A DNA stretch of 64,000 bases from Benincasa hispida. Lineage: Eukaryota > Streptophyta > Magnoliopsida > Cucurbitales > Cucurbitaceae. Both the position numbers and the translations under genes were made by a program. How positions within the stretch are numbered: the stretch's first letter is position 1; every line of letters begins with the position of its first letter. The stretch covers positions 91,196,184 through 91,260,183 of the forward strand of contig NC_052357.1 in NCBI RefSeq assembly GCF_009727055.1, read 5' to 3'. The notes beneath the pieces are model-generated. The model was not told the DNA's origin. It searched no databases and worked only from the letters and a program-made list of their open reading frames with translations. Positions 46,318 through 58,970 of this stretch are shown in pieces.

Positions 46318-48347
46318 TATTGGGATTAGTGTCCTAATTCTCCCGGAGTCTCGTAGTTTGTAAACTTTGTATACATTGTTATGAATAAAATAAGAGTTAT
46401 TTTATTTTGCATTTACTCATATCCAATAAAAAAAGATCTGTGGTTATTGTATGTAAACTTAAGCATGTATATGAGATATATTAGTGGATCATACCTTAAT
46501 AATAACTTAAAAGGTCTGTAGTATACAGATTAAGAAGGGATATCTTATCCTGGTGACACTACGGATACGGTCCTCTTTGTAGAGGTTTACAAATGTTATG
46601 AACTACTACAGATGGTCTGATCTTGACCATTCATGTTGAGACATATACAAAAAATTTGTATAAGATCAGACCACGAGATGATTAGTCTCTTTATATAACG
46701 TCGTTGATAATTGAGACTTACATCTCACTATAACAACCATAGGTGACATGATCTTAATCCTGAGTGTTTTGGAAACTTCTACCTTTGAGGCGGTCTTTTG
46801 ATTAGTATGGATTAGAGTGGCCAGATTGCCAATTCAACAAGCCTACCTTTTTAGGGATTTGTCTGATTGGGGAGTTGGGAACTCAGTTACACAAGACGAA
46901 ATTCACTCCTTCCCAGAAGCAAGGTAAGTAGATAGATTGCTCTCTTAAGGGCTGATTCTGGGTCTTAAACATAGTGGTCACATCCTCTCTTTGGGAAAGA
47001 GGACCCAATCATAGTAGGACTATGACTTATTGTTCATTAGAGAAATCAGTGGTACTTAAGGAGTTAGATGTAATTACGGAGGCAAAACGGTACATTAGCC
47101 TAGTTGTACTTACGAGCACTCTGTGAAGGGTTATCGCCCTGTTGATTGGTTGATATGGACACAGAAATATATCTGTAGTGAGGAGAGTGCAACTGTCGGT
47201 CTTTAGTGGAGTGTCCGACAGTTAACGGATGGTGGATCCCGTGACTAAAGAGTTTTAATCAATTATTCACGTACTGTTGAAGCTTTAAGCTATAGGTTCA
47301 TAAGGTCCCTTGGTAGCTCGATGGATTTAAGTTGAGAATCAGTTCTTGGGGTTGATTTGAAATATTCAAATTGATAAGAAGAAATTCAATTATGTAAGAT
47401 ATAATTGGTGTGATGTATTAGATACATCACGTGGATGATTAATGTAAATATGATTTACATTAAGTACCATAAAATAAAAAAAGAACTATGGTTTGTATGT
47501 TTCATGAGATGAAATATTAAACCTATAGATTATAAATATAATGTGGTAAGTTGGTTATCATATTTATTTATAATAAATTAATTATATGATAATTAAATCT
47601 TTTTCTCTAATAACCGATTGAATGGGAGGTTATTGGTGGTTTTATGGTAACCATGAGATAAAATAAAAAATATTTTCCTAATTTTAGAGGGTTGCCACTT
47701 TCGGAAAGAACTCACGTATAAGCTATTAAGTGAAAGTGTTTCCTAAGCGATAGCTATAGAGAGACTAAATGATCGTGGACTATACGACAGTTCATTCAGT
47801 TGATCGTAGCTAAACGATCGTGTGGCTTTGTCTATACTATAGGCTGCCATTTACTATACGATCAAGCACATCATCTATATGATAGACTGTGTTATGTCCC
47901 ACTTGCTCGATCGTCTACACGATCGTTGTCCACCAGTCTCTTCCTCAAGCCAAGATCATATAGAGCCTAGAACTTCTGGATTCTCACATCGAGAATATCA
48001 AGGTAACCATTGTGGTGGTGTCCTCACTCACTTTGTGAGTCGAGTGTGACTCGGTTGGTTTCGTGGAGGCCGTTTGTTGTGTTTGTTGTGTTCATGTTGT
48101 TCCGGTCGTTGCATTCGAGGGCTGTGTTGCTGTGGACGCTTGTAGATTGATCGAGGGAGTTTGAAGAATGTTTCTTCAAAGACATGCATACTATATCCCT
48201 TGGTTCCTATCTTAGCATGTTGTAATTTCATTTTGTACATGACCTGTTAGTTTTCGTTCTTGTACTGTAATTGTTTATGTTCAATTCAAATGGAATTTGG
48301 AACGATCCTCCGCTGCTCATGGAAACCCTCATGTTAAATTTCCTTTA
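46318..48347 (+). repeat. solo LTR of the X family inserted in element B
   Basis: 2030 bp in plus orientation, alignable along its whole length with the X LTRs (TTGGGATTAGTGTCCTAATT at the start, AAATTTCCTT at the end, GGTGACACTACGGATACGG near 46552, CGATCG-word array at about 47770-47930). It separates gag from protease of B. Both termini carry a transition (TG to TA, CA to TA). TTTTT stands on both sides as a low-complexity target duplication. No internal sequence or second LTR remains, so it arose by LTR-LTR recombination. Confidence 0.88.
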
Positions 48348-48462
48348 TTTTTCTCTAAGTAAATGTTAACTTTTGTATATTCCAAATGTTATTTTTCTTA
48401 TTGTAATTATTTTCTTTTAATGAAGAAACTTGGATCATTTTCATATGTTGGGTGATTAAAAA

Positions 48463-49890
48463 ATGAGCAAAAAAGATCTATGTCTAACAGAAAATGCAGT
48501 TACACATACAACACTTACAAGTAAAAAATATTTTTCTAAATCAACAATGCTGGAAGCAAAAGTAAATACAATATCAAGTTCTTCAAATCTTATCGAAGGA
48601 TTTGAAAAATCAAATATTACTTTGCCTAGAGGAACAAAATTTACAATTGACAAAGTATTGTTCTCTAGTCAATCAAAGAGAAATCTTCTAAGTTTTAAAG
48701 ATATACGTTACAATAGCTATCATATTGAGGTTGATCGTAAAAATAATGTGGAATATTTATATATTATCTCTACTGTCTCAAATGAAAAATATATATTGGA
48801 AAAGTTGCTTGCTTTATTTTCTGGATTATATTGTACTCTTATACGAGTAATTGAAACATATGTAACAATGAACCTGAAGTTCATGAATCCAGACATATTT
48901 AAAATTTGGCATAACCAATTAGGTCATCCAGGGTCTATAACGATGAGAAGAATTATTGGGAATTCACATGAACATCCATTAAAAATCCAAAAGATTCTTC
49001 AATCTAATGAATTATCATGTGATGGTTGCTCTCAAGAAAAATTGATAATTAGATCATCACCAGCTAAAATGGGAATTGAATTACCTGCATTTTTTGAACG
49101 AATTCATGGTGATATATCGACCTATTAACCCACCAAGTGCACCATTTAAGTATTTTATGGTATTAATAAATGCATCCAATAGATGGTCACATGTATGCTT
49201 GTTATCAACTCGAAACCTTGCATTTTCAAGATTACTTGCTCAAATAATTAAGTTAAGATCACAATTTCCTAATTATACAATTAAGATCATTCGTCTTGTA
49301 ATGATGGTGAATTTACATCCCAAGCTTTTGATAATTATTGTATGTCAATTGGGATAAGTATTGAACATCCTGTAGCTCATGTTCATACAGAAAATGGTTT
49401 AGCATAATCATTTATAAAACGTCTGCAATTAATTGCTAGACCATTGCTTATGAGAGCTAAGCTTCCTATATTTGTATGGGGACATGCTATTGTGCGTGCA
49501 GTGTCACTTGTATGTATTAGGCCAGTAACTTATCATAAGTACTCGCCATTACAATTAGCTTATGGTTATGAGCCAAATATTTCTCATTTGAGATTTTTTG
49601 GATGTGCAGTATATATTCTAATTACTCCACCACAATGCACTAATATGAGTCCTCAAAAGAGGTTAGGAATATATGTTGGATATGATTCTTCATCAATTAC
49701 TAAATATCTTGAACCCCTGACGGGTGATGTATTTATTGCACGATTTGCTAATTGTTATTTTAATGAGACAAATTTTTTAACATTAGGGAGAGAAATTCAG
49801 AAGTTGAAAAAAGAAATTACTTGGAGTGCATCGTTATTATCTCATCTAGATCCCATACAGATCAATGTGAACTTGAAGTTCAGAAAATAA
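48463..49890 (+). pseudogene. protease-integrase remnant of element B
   Basis: The frame at 48463-49128 begins in the protease (CLTENAVTHTTL, active-site DSA changed to ENA), and continues through NLLSFKDIRYNSYHIE and the pre-integrase zinc domain (IWHNQLGHPG, then ELSCDGCSQEKLIIRSSP). After shifts, the integrase core (VLINASNRWSHVCLLSTRN) follows at 49076-49357, and the C-terminal part (HKYSPLQLAYGYEPN, RFFGCAVYILITPP) at 49444-49890. Several breaks; not functional. Confidence 0.85.
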
Positions 49891-50299
49891 TTCATTTGCA
49901 AAATATAACAAATCAATTACTAGATGCATTTATAGATGTAAAGAAAGTAATTAAGTCACATATACCAGCTACAAATGTTCCATCGAAAATTGATATCCCA
50001 ACATAGTAAGTTGTCACTAATGAGTCTGGAACACGCCAGAAGTATGGTAGATCAGTGGGTTCCAAAGACAAAAATCCTCGAAAAAGAGAAATAATTAATA
50101 GCAAAAAAGACTTGATTGAGGGTGTAAATATCCATGAAGAAATTCATGACATGACTAGTGAGGAAGGTAAAATACCTAAAGATAGTAACGAGATTTCAAT
50201 AAACTGTGTCATGGTAAGAAAAAGATGGAACCGAGCTAATGTAGTTATTTATAACATTTTTGCGTATAATGTTGCTCTCCATATTATATTTGAAAATGA

Positions 50300-51870
50300 G
50301 GATCTTGAACCAAAATCTCTTGAAGAATGTTATAGAAAAGATTGCCTTCAATGGAAAGAAGCAATCGAGGTAAAATTAAACTCACTTTTCAAACGTTAGG
50401 TTTTTAGACCAGTAGTTCAAATACCAAAGGTGTCAAACCTGTGAGATGCAAATGAGTATTTGTGAGAAAAATAAATGAAAATAATGATGTTACAAGATAT
50501 AAAGCAAGACTAGTTACTCAAGGTTTTCACAAAAACTTGACATTGATAATGAAGAGACATATTCTTCGATGGTGGATGCAATTACACTAAGATATTTAAT
50601 TGGCCCGACTGTGTATGAAAGTCTGGATATGCATCTTATGGTTGTAGTCACAACATCTTTATATAGATCTCTTGATAATGATATTTATATGAGAAACCTA
50701 AAAGGATTTAAGGTACCCGAAATATATAAATCAAATTTCTGGAAATTGTATTCAATAAAGTTACAGAGATTACTATATGGATTGAAACAATCAGGATGAA
50801 TGTGGTACAATTTCCTGAGTGGCAATTTGTTGAAAGAAGGATAACAAAATAATCCAATATGTCTGTGTGTTTTTGTGAAGAAATCACAGTCAAAATTTGC
50901 AATTATAACTATATATATTGATGTTTAAATATAATTGGAACTCCTGAAGAGCTTTCAAAGGCAATAGAATATCTTAAGAAATAATCTTAGATGAAAGATC
51001 TTGAAAAAAATATAATTTTGCCTTGGCTTACAAATTGAGCATTTAGCAGATGAAATATTTGTTCATTAGTCAACTTATACAGGAAATTTTTTGAAAAGAT
51101 TCTATATGAACAAAGCATATTTATTGAATATTCCAATGGAAGTTCGTTCACTAGATGTGAAGAAAGATATATTTTGATCTCGAGATAATAATAAAGAACT
51201 TCTTGGTCATGAAGTACCATATTTTAGTGTAATTGGTGCACTTATGTATCTTACTAATAATACAAGACCAGATATTGCATTTTCAGTAGATTTATTAGTT
51301 AGATATAGTTCTTCTCCAACAAAAAAGCATCAGAATGGAATTAAGCATATACTGTGTAATCTCTGAGGAACAATTGATATGGGTTTATTTTATTCAAAGA
51401 AATTAAATTTTGATCTAGTTGATCTAGTTGATTATACCTATTCTGGATATTTATCTGACCTACACAAAGTTGGATCTCAAACAATTATCTATTTACATAT
51501 GAAGGAACTACTATATCATGACGATCAGTAAAATAGACCATAATAGCCACTTCCTCACGAAGCTAGTCAATAATGTGTGTGGCTAAGATCAATGACTCAA
51601 CATATTTGTGGAACATATGCTCTTCTAGTAAAATTCTTCTAACAATATTATATGACGACAACACAACATGCATAGCCCAAATCAAAGGTGGTTATATTAA
51701 AAAAGATAAAACAAAACAAATTTCACCAAAGTTTTTCTACATTCATGATCTCGAAAAAAATGACAACATCATTGGACAACAAATTTGTTCGAAGAATAAT
51801 GTGACTGACTTATTTACAAAGGTATTACCTACAACAACCTTTGAAATATGTACTCTTTCCCTTTCACTAG
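50300..51870 (+). pseudogene. RT-RNase H remnant of element B
   Basis: WKEAIEVKLNSLFKR near 50350 is the RT start. LQRLLYGLKQSG near 50765-50799 is a conserved RT motif. The catalytic YxDD is broken (YIDV and stop near 50918). SVIGALMYLTNNTRPDIAFS-like sequence follows at about 51225-51290. RNase H pieces with LYDDNTTCIAQIKGGYIKKD at 51645-51710 and an end CSKNNVTDLFTKVLPT come before the polypurine tract. Multiple stops. Confidence 0.85.
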
Positions 51871-51945
51871 GATTTTTTTCTATTTGGTTTTTTTTAGTAA
51901 TGTTTAACGAGGCATATTCATATGTATATGACATCTAAAGAGGAG

Positions 51946-52270
51946 TATTATAAATATATTACATTGGGTGTAATTAGATGCCCAAGCCATGTGTCACTCT
52001 ATCCATATGTCTTATACCTTCACATTATTGGTGTTCATATTAAGTTACCTCGTACTTGTCATTTTGCATGTAAATAGAGGCATTTGGTAGAGCTTGAGAG
52101 AATATATATACATTGGTGATCAATCCAAAAAGATTGGAGAAAGTGGAGAAATTCATTTTTTGTTATTTATTTATTTTATATATTATTATTATATTTATTC
52201 ATTATTACAATGTATGTTCTCTATATCCATGTTCTCTTTGTGCGCTATTGTGTTCCTCAATTTTACAATA
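51946..52270 (+). repeat. 3' LTR of element B
   Basis: 325 bp, TATTATAAATAT to ACAATA, then target duplication TATTT. Confidence 0.9.
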
Positions 52271-52275
52271 TATTT

Positions 52276-53270
52276 TTATTTATAGTACTTTTATTACCTG
52301 TTTTTTAAACATATTTTAAAAAACAAGTCAAATTTTCAAAATTAAAATAATATCTAAAATTTGAAAACGTGATTTTATTTTTAAAATTTACCTTAGAATT
52401 TATGTGTTTTTTAAGAAGGTGAAAAACTTACCAATAAATTACGAGGAAATAAACATAAATTAAAAAAAAAAAAGACAAAATGATGATTAAATGGGGTTAG
52501 TGTTTTGTTTTTATTATTTTCTCGATTTATGTTGCCTCACAGTTTTGTTTATTTTTATTTAAGAAAATATTTGAATCTTTAACCAAATTCTAAAAAAAGT
52601 TTTTAAATACTAATGCATGGTTTGCTAATCATTTGATTTTTGGAAATTGTGTTTTCAATAGGCTCTCCAAGCATGTTGAAAATCCGGCCAAGAGTCGCTC
52701 TCGGGTGTTAAACACTACCATTCTACTTATTAGACCATCCGTAGCACTCATAGCTACAACTGTAACTCGATTATTTTTTAATAATTGCTATACTTCACGT
52801 TTTATCATAATTTCTTTATATTAGATTTCATATTTTTCAAAGAAATATTTGAAAATCGTAATTAAATTTCAAAAATAAAAAAATCACATTTTTAAAAGCT
52901 ATATTGTTAGTTTTCAAATTTTGGATTGGAAACATTTGTAAGTAAATGATAAAACAAAAAAGCTCATTGGTCATAATGTTTATAAACTTACTTTTCAAAG
53001 CCTAAAACTAAATGGTTATTAAACGGAACATTATTTTTTTTTACGTTTTTAAAACTTAATTTGGATTTTAAAAACATTTATAAAAAGTATAACAAAGAAA
53101 AAAAATCATACATGAAAAATATTGTACCGAATATGGTCATAGTTGTTGTAATTGTAATAAATTTTTAAAAGTTTATGAATCAAAATAAATATTTTAAAAA
53201 TACATATATCAAAATTAACAAAAATCAAAAAGTAAGAAATGCCTATAATTTTCTTATGTTAAAGAACGTG
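52276..53270. other. AT-rich spacer between elements B and C
   Basis: No gene recognised. A slightly GC-richer island at about 52660-52760 (CTCCAAGCATGTTG, GAGTCGCTCTCGGG) looks like part of an unidentified repeat. Confidence 0.55.
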
Positions 53271-53275
53271 CTTCC
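53271..53275. other. target-site duplication of element C (CTTCC)
   Basis: CTTCC here and at 62325-62329, directly outside both LTRs. Confidence 0.9.
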
Positions 53276-54193
53276 TATTATAAATATTATGATAATAAAT
53301 GTCTATTAGATGTCCATGTTTAGTGTCCATTGACCATATGTCATGCCTTCATTTCCCAAAATATTGTCTATGTGTCTCAACATTACACATTATTAGGGTC
53401 CATATAATCCACCTCCTACTTGCCAAATTGTCTATAAATAGTAGGGATGTACATGAGTCGGTCGATGTATATTTTGGGAGAAGACCGGCACCAAAAATCA
53501 ACCAAAGAAAGGGTGTAAAATTCACCCGACCATCGATCGGGTCGGTCGGGTCGGTTTGGTCTTTTTTTTTTTTAACCAAAGGTGAATGAAAAGGAAAGGT
53601 GAACTGAGGAAGTATTATTGTTAGGTTAATATAATTTACAACTTTTTAAATTTTAAATCATTTTTTCTATGTAAAAAATTAAATCAATCATGTAGTGGGT
53701 TTTGAAAATTAGGCAACATAAAAAAATAATAATAAATCAGTACTAAAATAGTAGGCTTGGACTTGGGTTTGTGGAAGTGTGGTAGTGGGTGTGTTTTTAT
53801 ACTTATTTTTAAAAAAAACTAATATATAAATGTCAGTCGGTCGATTGGTCGATTTTTCAATTTTTTAATAGGAAAATTGACAACCGACCGATCGACCTTA
53901 ATTCGATCGGTTCTGATCGGTTGGATTGGTTTTCAGTGCTTTTATGTATACTCCTAATAAATAATGGCATTTGGTGGGTTTTCGAATACCACATTAATGA
54001 GAAAAGTAAATAAAGGATCGGAGAATTTTAGAGAATTTTAAAATTTCATCATTTCTATTTACATAATTTTTATATTTTATTATATATTTTGTTTTATTTA
54101 TTTATTTTATTATATATTATTATTATATTTATTTATTGTTACATTATATTTTCTCCATATTTGTGTTCTGCTGTGATCTCCAATTTTACAACA
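53276..54193 (+). repeat. 5' LTR of element C with inserted MITE
   Basis: TATTATAAATATTATG to ACAACA. Without the MITE and its duplication it is about 395 bp, close to the 388-bp 3' LTR. Confidence 0.88.
53442..53956. mobile_element. hAT-type MITE in the 5' LTR of element C
   Basis: 515 bp. Termini TAGGGATGTACATGAG and (complement of the right end) TAGGAGTATACATAAA form imperfect inverted repeats. 8-bp flanks ATAAATAG / ATAAATAA agree at seven bases, and the uninserted 3' LTR of C shows the continuous site. The interior carries GGTCGGTCGGGTCGG-type repeats and their inverse near both ends. No coding capacity. Confidence 0.75.
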
Positions 54194-54210
54194 TGTTATC
54201 AGCACGAGCT
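54194..54210 (+). other. primer-binding site of element C
   Basis: TGTTATCAGCACGAGCT directly after the LTR, homologous to the B site; the same non-TGG character. Confidence 0.6.
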
Positions 54211-54350
54211 ATCGTCGTTTTTCCCGCTAAAGGTTGGTCCTAAAGGTATATTTTTTTCTCTTTTCTATAATTAATAAATTAAATGTTGTTTACATATTTG
54301 ATATATATTAAATTTCTAATATAAATATAATATTTTGTAATAATGTTACT

Positions 54351-55115
54351 ATGAAAAATGTTATAAAATTAGAACTTGTAACTTTTGATACTAATGGTAA
54401 TAATTATTTATCATTAGTGTTTGATGTCAAAATACACTTGGATGTCATGAAAATGTGATCATCAGAAAACAAATTTTCTTCCTAAAGCTCGTTGTAAATG
54501 GATGCATTTAAGGCTCCAAAATTTTAAATCAATATGTTAGAGAAGACATTTTTCTACATTTCGGATAAGCTTCTGCAATAGTAATATCGAGAGAAATAGT
54601 TTAAAAGTATTATGCTCTCATCTGATGTCTTCTCGTGGCTGAATGAAATAATGAGTTATTGATTAAAAAAAATATGAATCTCAACCAACTAAAAGCAACA
54701 ACATTCCCTGAGGTGAATGTTGTAAATTTTAATAATCGTGGATGAAAAATTATGAATCTCGACCAACTGGAACAACAACATTCCCTGAAGTGAATACTGT
54801 ATAATCGTAGTCGAGATCGTGGTCGTGGTCAAGGTCTGACTATGATAGATGAAGAAATAATTATTATTTTCGTTGTGGTTATTCTAATCATTCAAATTTC
54901 AAAATAACCACATAAAATGATGATCACAAAGGAAAAGATCCACAAGATTCATTCAAAAAGTATTGAAAATAAATACTTCTGATGTGGAATGACTGGACAA
55001 TGGTCACATACCTGTCATACGTCAAAACATTTAGTTGATCTCTATCGAGCCTCCCTGATGAAAAAAGGAAAAAATGTGGAAGCAAATTTTGCATACCATG
55101 ATAATGAGATATCTT
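54351..55115 (+). pseudogene. gag remnant of element C
   Basis: The start resembles that of B (VIKLELVTFDTNGNNYLSL from near 54358). A large internal part is missing at about 54450-54480, and the NHESRPTGTT-type segment occurs twice (near 54670 and 54748), a local duplication. The zinc-knuckle region near 54980 reads CGMTGQWSHTC with a stop before it. Not functional. Confidence 0.75.
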
Positions 55116-55322
55116 AACCATCCAATATGATGACATAACAAGTATTTTTTTTTTAGATTTTGAGAATATTTAGTATTAATGTTGTCCTCTTTTTTTTTAT
55201 TTTCATGTTTTTTCTTTGGTTATTATTAAATTTTGTATATTCCAAATGTTGTTTTTATTATTGTAATTGTTTTCTTTTAATGAAAAAACCTGAATCATTT
55301 TCATATATTGTATGACTAAAAA

Positions 55323-56188
55323 ATGAGTAAAGAATATTTATGTCTGGCAGACAGTGCAATTACTCATACAATACTTACAAGTAGAAAATATTTTTCCAAA
55401 CTGACAATGTTGGAATCAAAAGTCAATACAATACCAGGTTTTGCAAACCTAATTGAGGGGTTTGGAAAAGAAAATATTATTTTTCCTAGAGAAACAAAAT
55501 TTACAAGTGATAATGCATTGTTCTTTAGTCAATAAAAAAGAAATCTACTTAGTTCTAAAGATATACGTTGCAATGGTTATCATATTGAGACTGAAAGAAA
55601 AAATAATATGAAGTATCTTTATATCATATCTACTGTCTTATATGAAAAACATATACTAGAAGAATTGTCTGCTTTATCTTCTGGATTATATTATACTCAT
55701 ATATGAGTAATTGAAACATATGCAATAATGAACCTAAAGTTGATGAATCCAGACATAATTACAATATGGTATGATCGATTAGGTCATCGAGGATTATCTA
55801 TAATGATGCGAAGAATTATTGAGAATTCAAATGGACATCCATTGAAAAGCTAGAAGATTCTTTAACTTAATGAATTATCATGTGATTCTTGCTCTCAAGG
55901 CAAACTGATCATTAGACCATCACAAGTCAAAGTGGGGATTGAATCATCTGCATTTTTAAAATGAATTCATGGTGATATATGTGGACCTATTAATCGCCAA
56001 AATGGACCATTTAGATATTTTATGGTATTAATAGACGCATTCAGCAGATGGTCACACACATGCTTATTATCAAGTCGAAATCTTGCATTTGCAAGATTAC
56101 TTGCTCAAATAAATAAGTTAAGAGCACAATTTCCTGATTATATAATTAAGACTATTTGTTTTGATAATGTTGGTGAATTTACATACAA
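55323..56188 (+). pseudogene. protease-integrase remnant of element C
   Basis: Protease with the intact active site CLADSAITHTIL near 55344, then stops from 55533. The pre-integrase domain (QLMNYHVILALKAN-type shifted frames) and the integrase core with SSRNLAFARLL follow, to about 56188, where a foreign sequence begins. The protease motif is the best preserved of the three sisters but the frame is closed soon after. Confidence 0.75.
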
Positions 56189-58748
56189 CAATTAGCTTAT
56201 GGCCACGCCCTCCTTCAATTTATCTTAGCTCCCAAATTCATCTTGCATACCCATTTCTCATCTCAATCTTTTGAGTTTTATTCAAGAGACTCATGAAATC
56301 AGATTGCATTTTAACAAGACAACTCCTACTTGATCAATTTGAGTGGAAATTGAGTGGAAGATGAGTCAAAATGCCAAGAATTGGAAAAACCCACTAAATG
56401 GGTTTTCCAATTAAAATGATTTTTCAACTTTTTGAAAATCCATTTTCTTTCTATTTTTGAAAACTAATTTTCAAAATAAATTTAAGATATTAATTCTTCA
56501 ATTAATATCAATTGACACGTTATTTAATTTTATATATAATTAATTCACTAATTGATTTCATATAAAATTAATTATTAATAATTAATTAAACAATTTAACT
56601 AATTATATTAATTTAATATCAAATATTAAATTAATTAACCACCAATTCCTCAATCATGAATCTCTATTCGTGAAATTAATATTTAATATATATAAAATTA
56701 TCTGATTCTCCAATTCTCGTTTAATTCGGTGATTAAACATGTAATTATATAAGATATATTACTAATTCCCTTAATTTGAATTTGAACATTTCATATAAGG
56801 TTCATTTGTGTGCAAATAGGGGGACCTTATGGATCTACAGATCATGGGCTCCAACGATCTGATATTAAATGACTAAATTCTTTAACCTAATTAACCAACA
56901 TTTGTTAACTACCGGGTCACTCCACTAAAGCCTAGTAGTTGCATTCTATATTGTGTTCACTCGATATAACCATAATTAGTAAGTTAACCATTCGTAGGTT
57001 GTTTGTAATAACAGTTGGTCAATAGTTGGTCAATCTTTGTTATCATGAGTACTCGCCATTACAATTAGCTTATGGCCATGCCTTTCTTCAGTTTATCTCA
57101 GCTCCCAAATTCATCTTGCATACCCATTTCTCATCCTCAATCTTTCTGAGTTTTATTCAAGAGACTCATGGAATCAGATTGCCTTTTAATAAGACAGCTC
57201 CTACTTGATCAATTGAGTGGAAATTGAGTAGAAAAGAGTCAAAATGCCAAGAATTGGAAAAACCACTAAATGAGTTTTCCAATTAAAATGATTTTTCAAA
57301 CTTTTTGAAAACTCATTTTCTTTTTATTTTTGAAAACTAATTTCAAAATAAATTTAAGATATTAATTTCTCAATTAATATCAATTGATACTTTATTTAAT
57401 TTTTATATATAATTAATTCACTAATTAATTTCATATAAAATTAATTATTAATAATCAATTAAACAATTTAACTAATTATATTAATTTAATATCAAATATT
57501 AAATTAATTAACCACCAATTCCTCAATCATGAATCTCTATTCGTGAAATTAATATTTAAATCATATTTAAAATTATCTGATTCTCCAATTTCGTTTAATT
57601 CGGTGATTAAACATGTAATTATATAAGATATATTACTAATTCCCTTAATTTGAATTTGAACATTTCATATAAGGTTCATTTGTGTGCAAATAGGGGGACC
57701 TAATGGATCTACAGATCATGGGCTCCAACGATCTGATATTAACTGACTAAATTCTTTAACCTAATTAACCAACATTTGTTAACTACCGGGTCACTTCACT
57801 AAAGCCCAATAGTTGCATTCCCCTCACTGTATATATATTGTGTTCACTCGATATAACCATAATTAGTAAGTTAACCATTCGCAGGTTGTTTGTAATAACA
57901 ATTGGGTCAATAGTTGTTTTACCCCTGAGATTACCTTTTGTTCCTTAAGTCTCACCAATCCTCTAATGAACAATTTGTTTGTGATCCAATCATCAAATCG
58001 AGTCCCTCTCGGACTAATGAGAGGGTGGGACCCCTTGTTCAAGACCTGAAATCAGCACTTAAGGGAACAACCTCTCTACTATCCCTAAAAGCAGGTAGGA
58101 GTGAGTTCCATCTGCACCCTATGTCCCTAGCTATCTACCCGGTCCTACCCCTAAAATGGGAGGCTTATTGAGCCGGCGCTATTGAGTCAACCCTCACCCA
58201 TGCAAATCTAAGGATTATCTTGAATAAACAAGAGTTCATAATTAGTTCAGGATTAAGGTTAAATTACCTAGGTCATCGCTTCGAAATAATCTTGTCTTAA
58301 ACAGTAAACAACGTTATAAAGTAAGAGTGACTTATTTCTTGGTATGATTTTATGCAAACTCTTTATATTGGACGCCTTCACTCCTCATATCACCACATGA
58401 CTGAATTAGGATCACTTCGTTTGTAGCACTTACAACAAATTGTAACAACTATGGAGTGGATCGCATCCAAAAGTGTTACCAGAATAAGGTATCTAACCTT
58501 ATTCGTATACTATAGATCATTTTGACTATTTACTCAAACCATATCCACTCTTATGTCTCCACATAAAGCTCAAGTACTCATGTAATAGCCATGGATCTTA
58601 AATTTATTGATTTTATTTCTAAAACGAAATGAGCAATTTATATATTCAATAATTACTTTATTGAATAAAACATAAATAACATCTTTATTGATTAACACAA
58701 TAAGTTTATCGTTTAAAAACCACGAGTTTTAGGATGTAAAACCGAACA
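56189..58748 (-). repeat. long LTR (third family) with tandem duplication, in element C
   Basis: On the minus strand it begins TGTTCGGTTTTACATCC at 58748 and has the layout of the X-type LTRs (AAGTGTTACCAGAATAAGGT block near 58475). Its far half is present twice: 56189-57028 and 57061-57917, period 872 bp, each copy beginning with about 18 bp of the host integrase gene (ACAATTAGCTTATGGCCA). A few extra host bases (ATCATGAGTACTCGCC) stand between the copies. No coding sequence. Confidence 0.75.
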
Positions 58749-58970
58749 GATCTTAAATAGGTTACTTAGTACATGAAGAAGAATTTTTATATCATGACGA
58801 TCAATGAAACAGATCGTAACGGCTACTTCCTCAAATCATGTTGAAATTCTTGCAATTCACGAGGTTAATTGAGAATGTATATGTCTAAGATCAATGATTC
58901 AGCACATTCGTGAAACATATAGCTTGTCTTCTAATAAATATCTTCCAACAATATTATATGAAGACAACAC

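Larger units (their letters stand above)
44744..52270 (+). mobile_element. copia element B (sister of Y and C)
   Basis: 5' LTR 44744-45072, primer site 45073-45090, gag 45238-46149, a 2-kb solo LTR inserted at 46318, protease-integrase 48463-49760, RT-RNase H to about 51870, polypurine tract AAAGAGGAG ending 51945, 3' LTR 51946-52270. LTRs start TATTATAAATAT and end ACAACA or ACAATA. All reading frames contain stops or shifts. It serves as the reference for judging what Y and C have lost. Confidence 0.92.
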
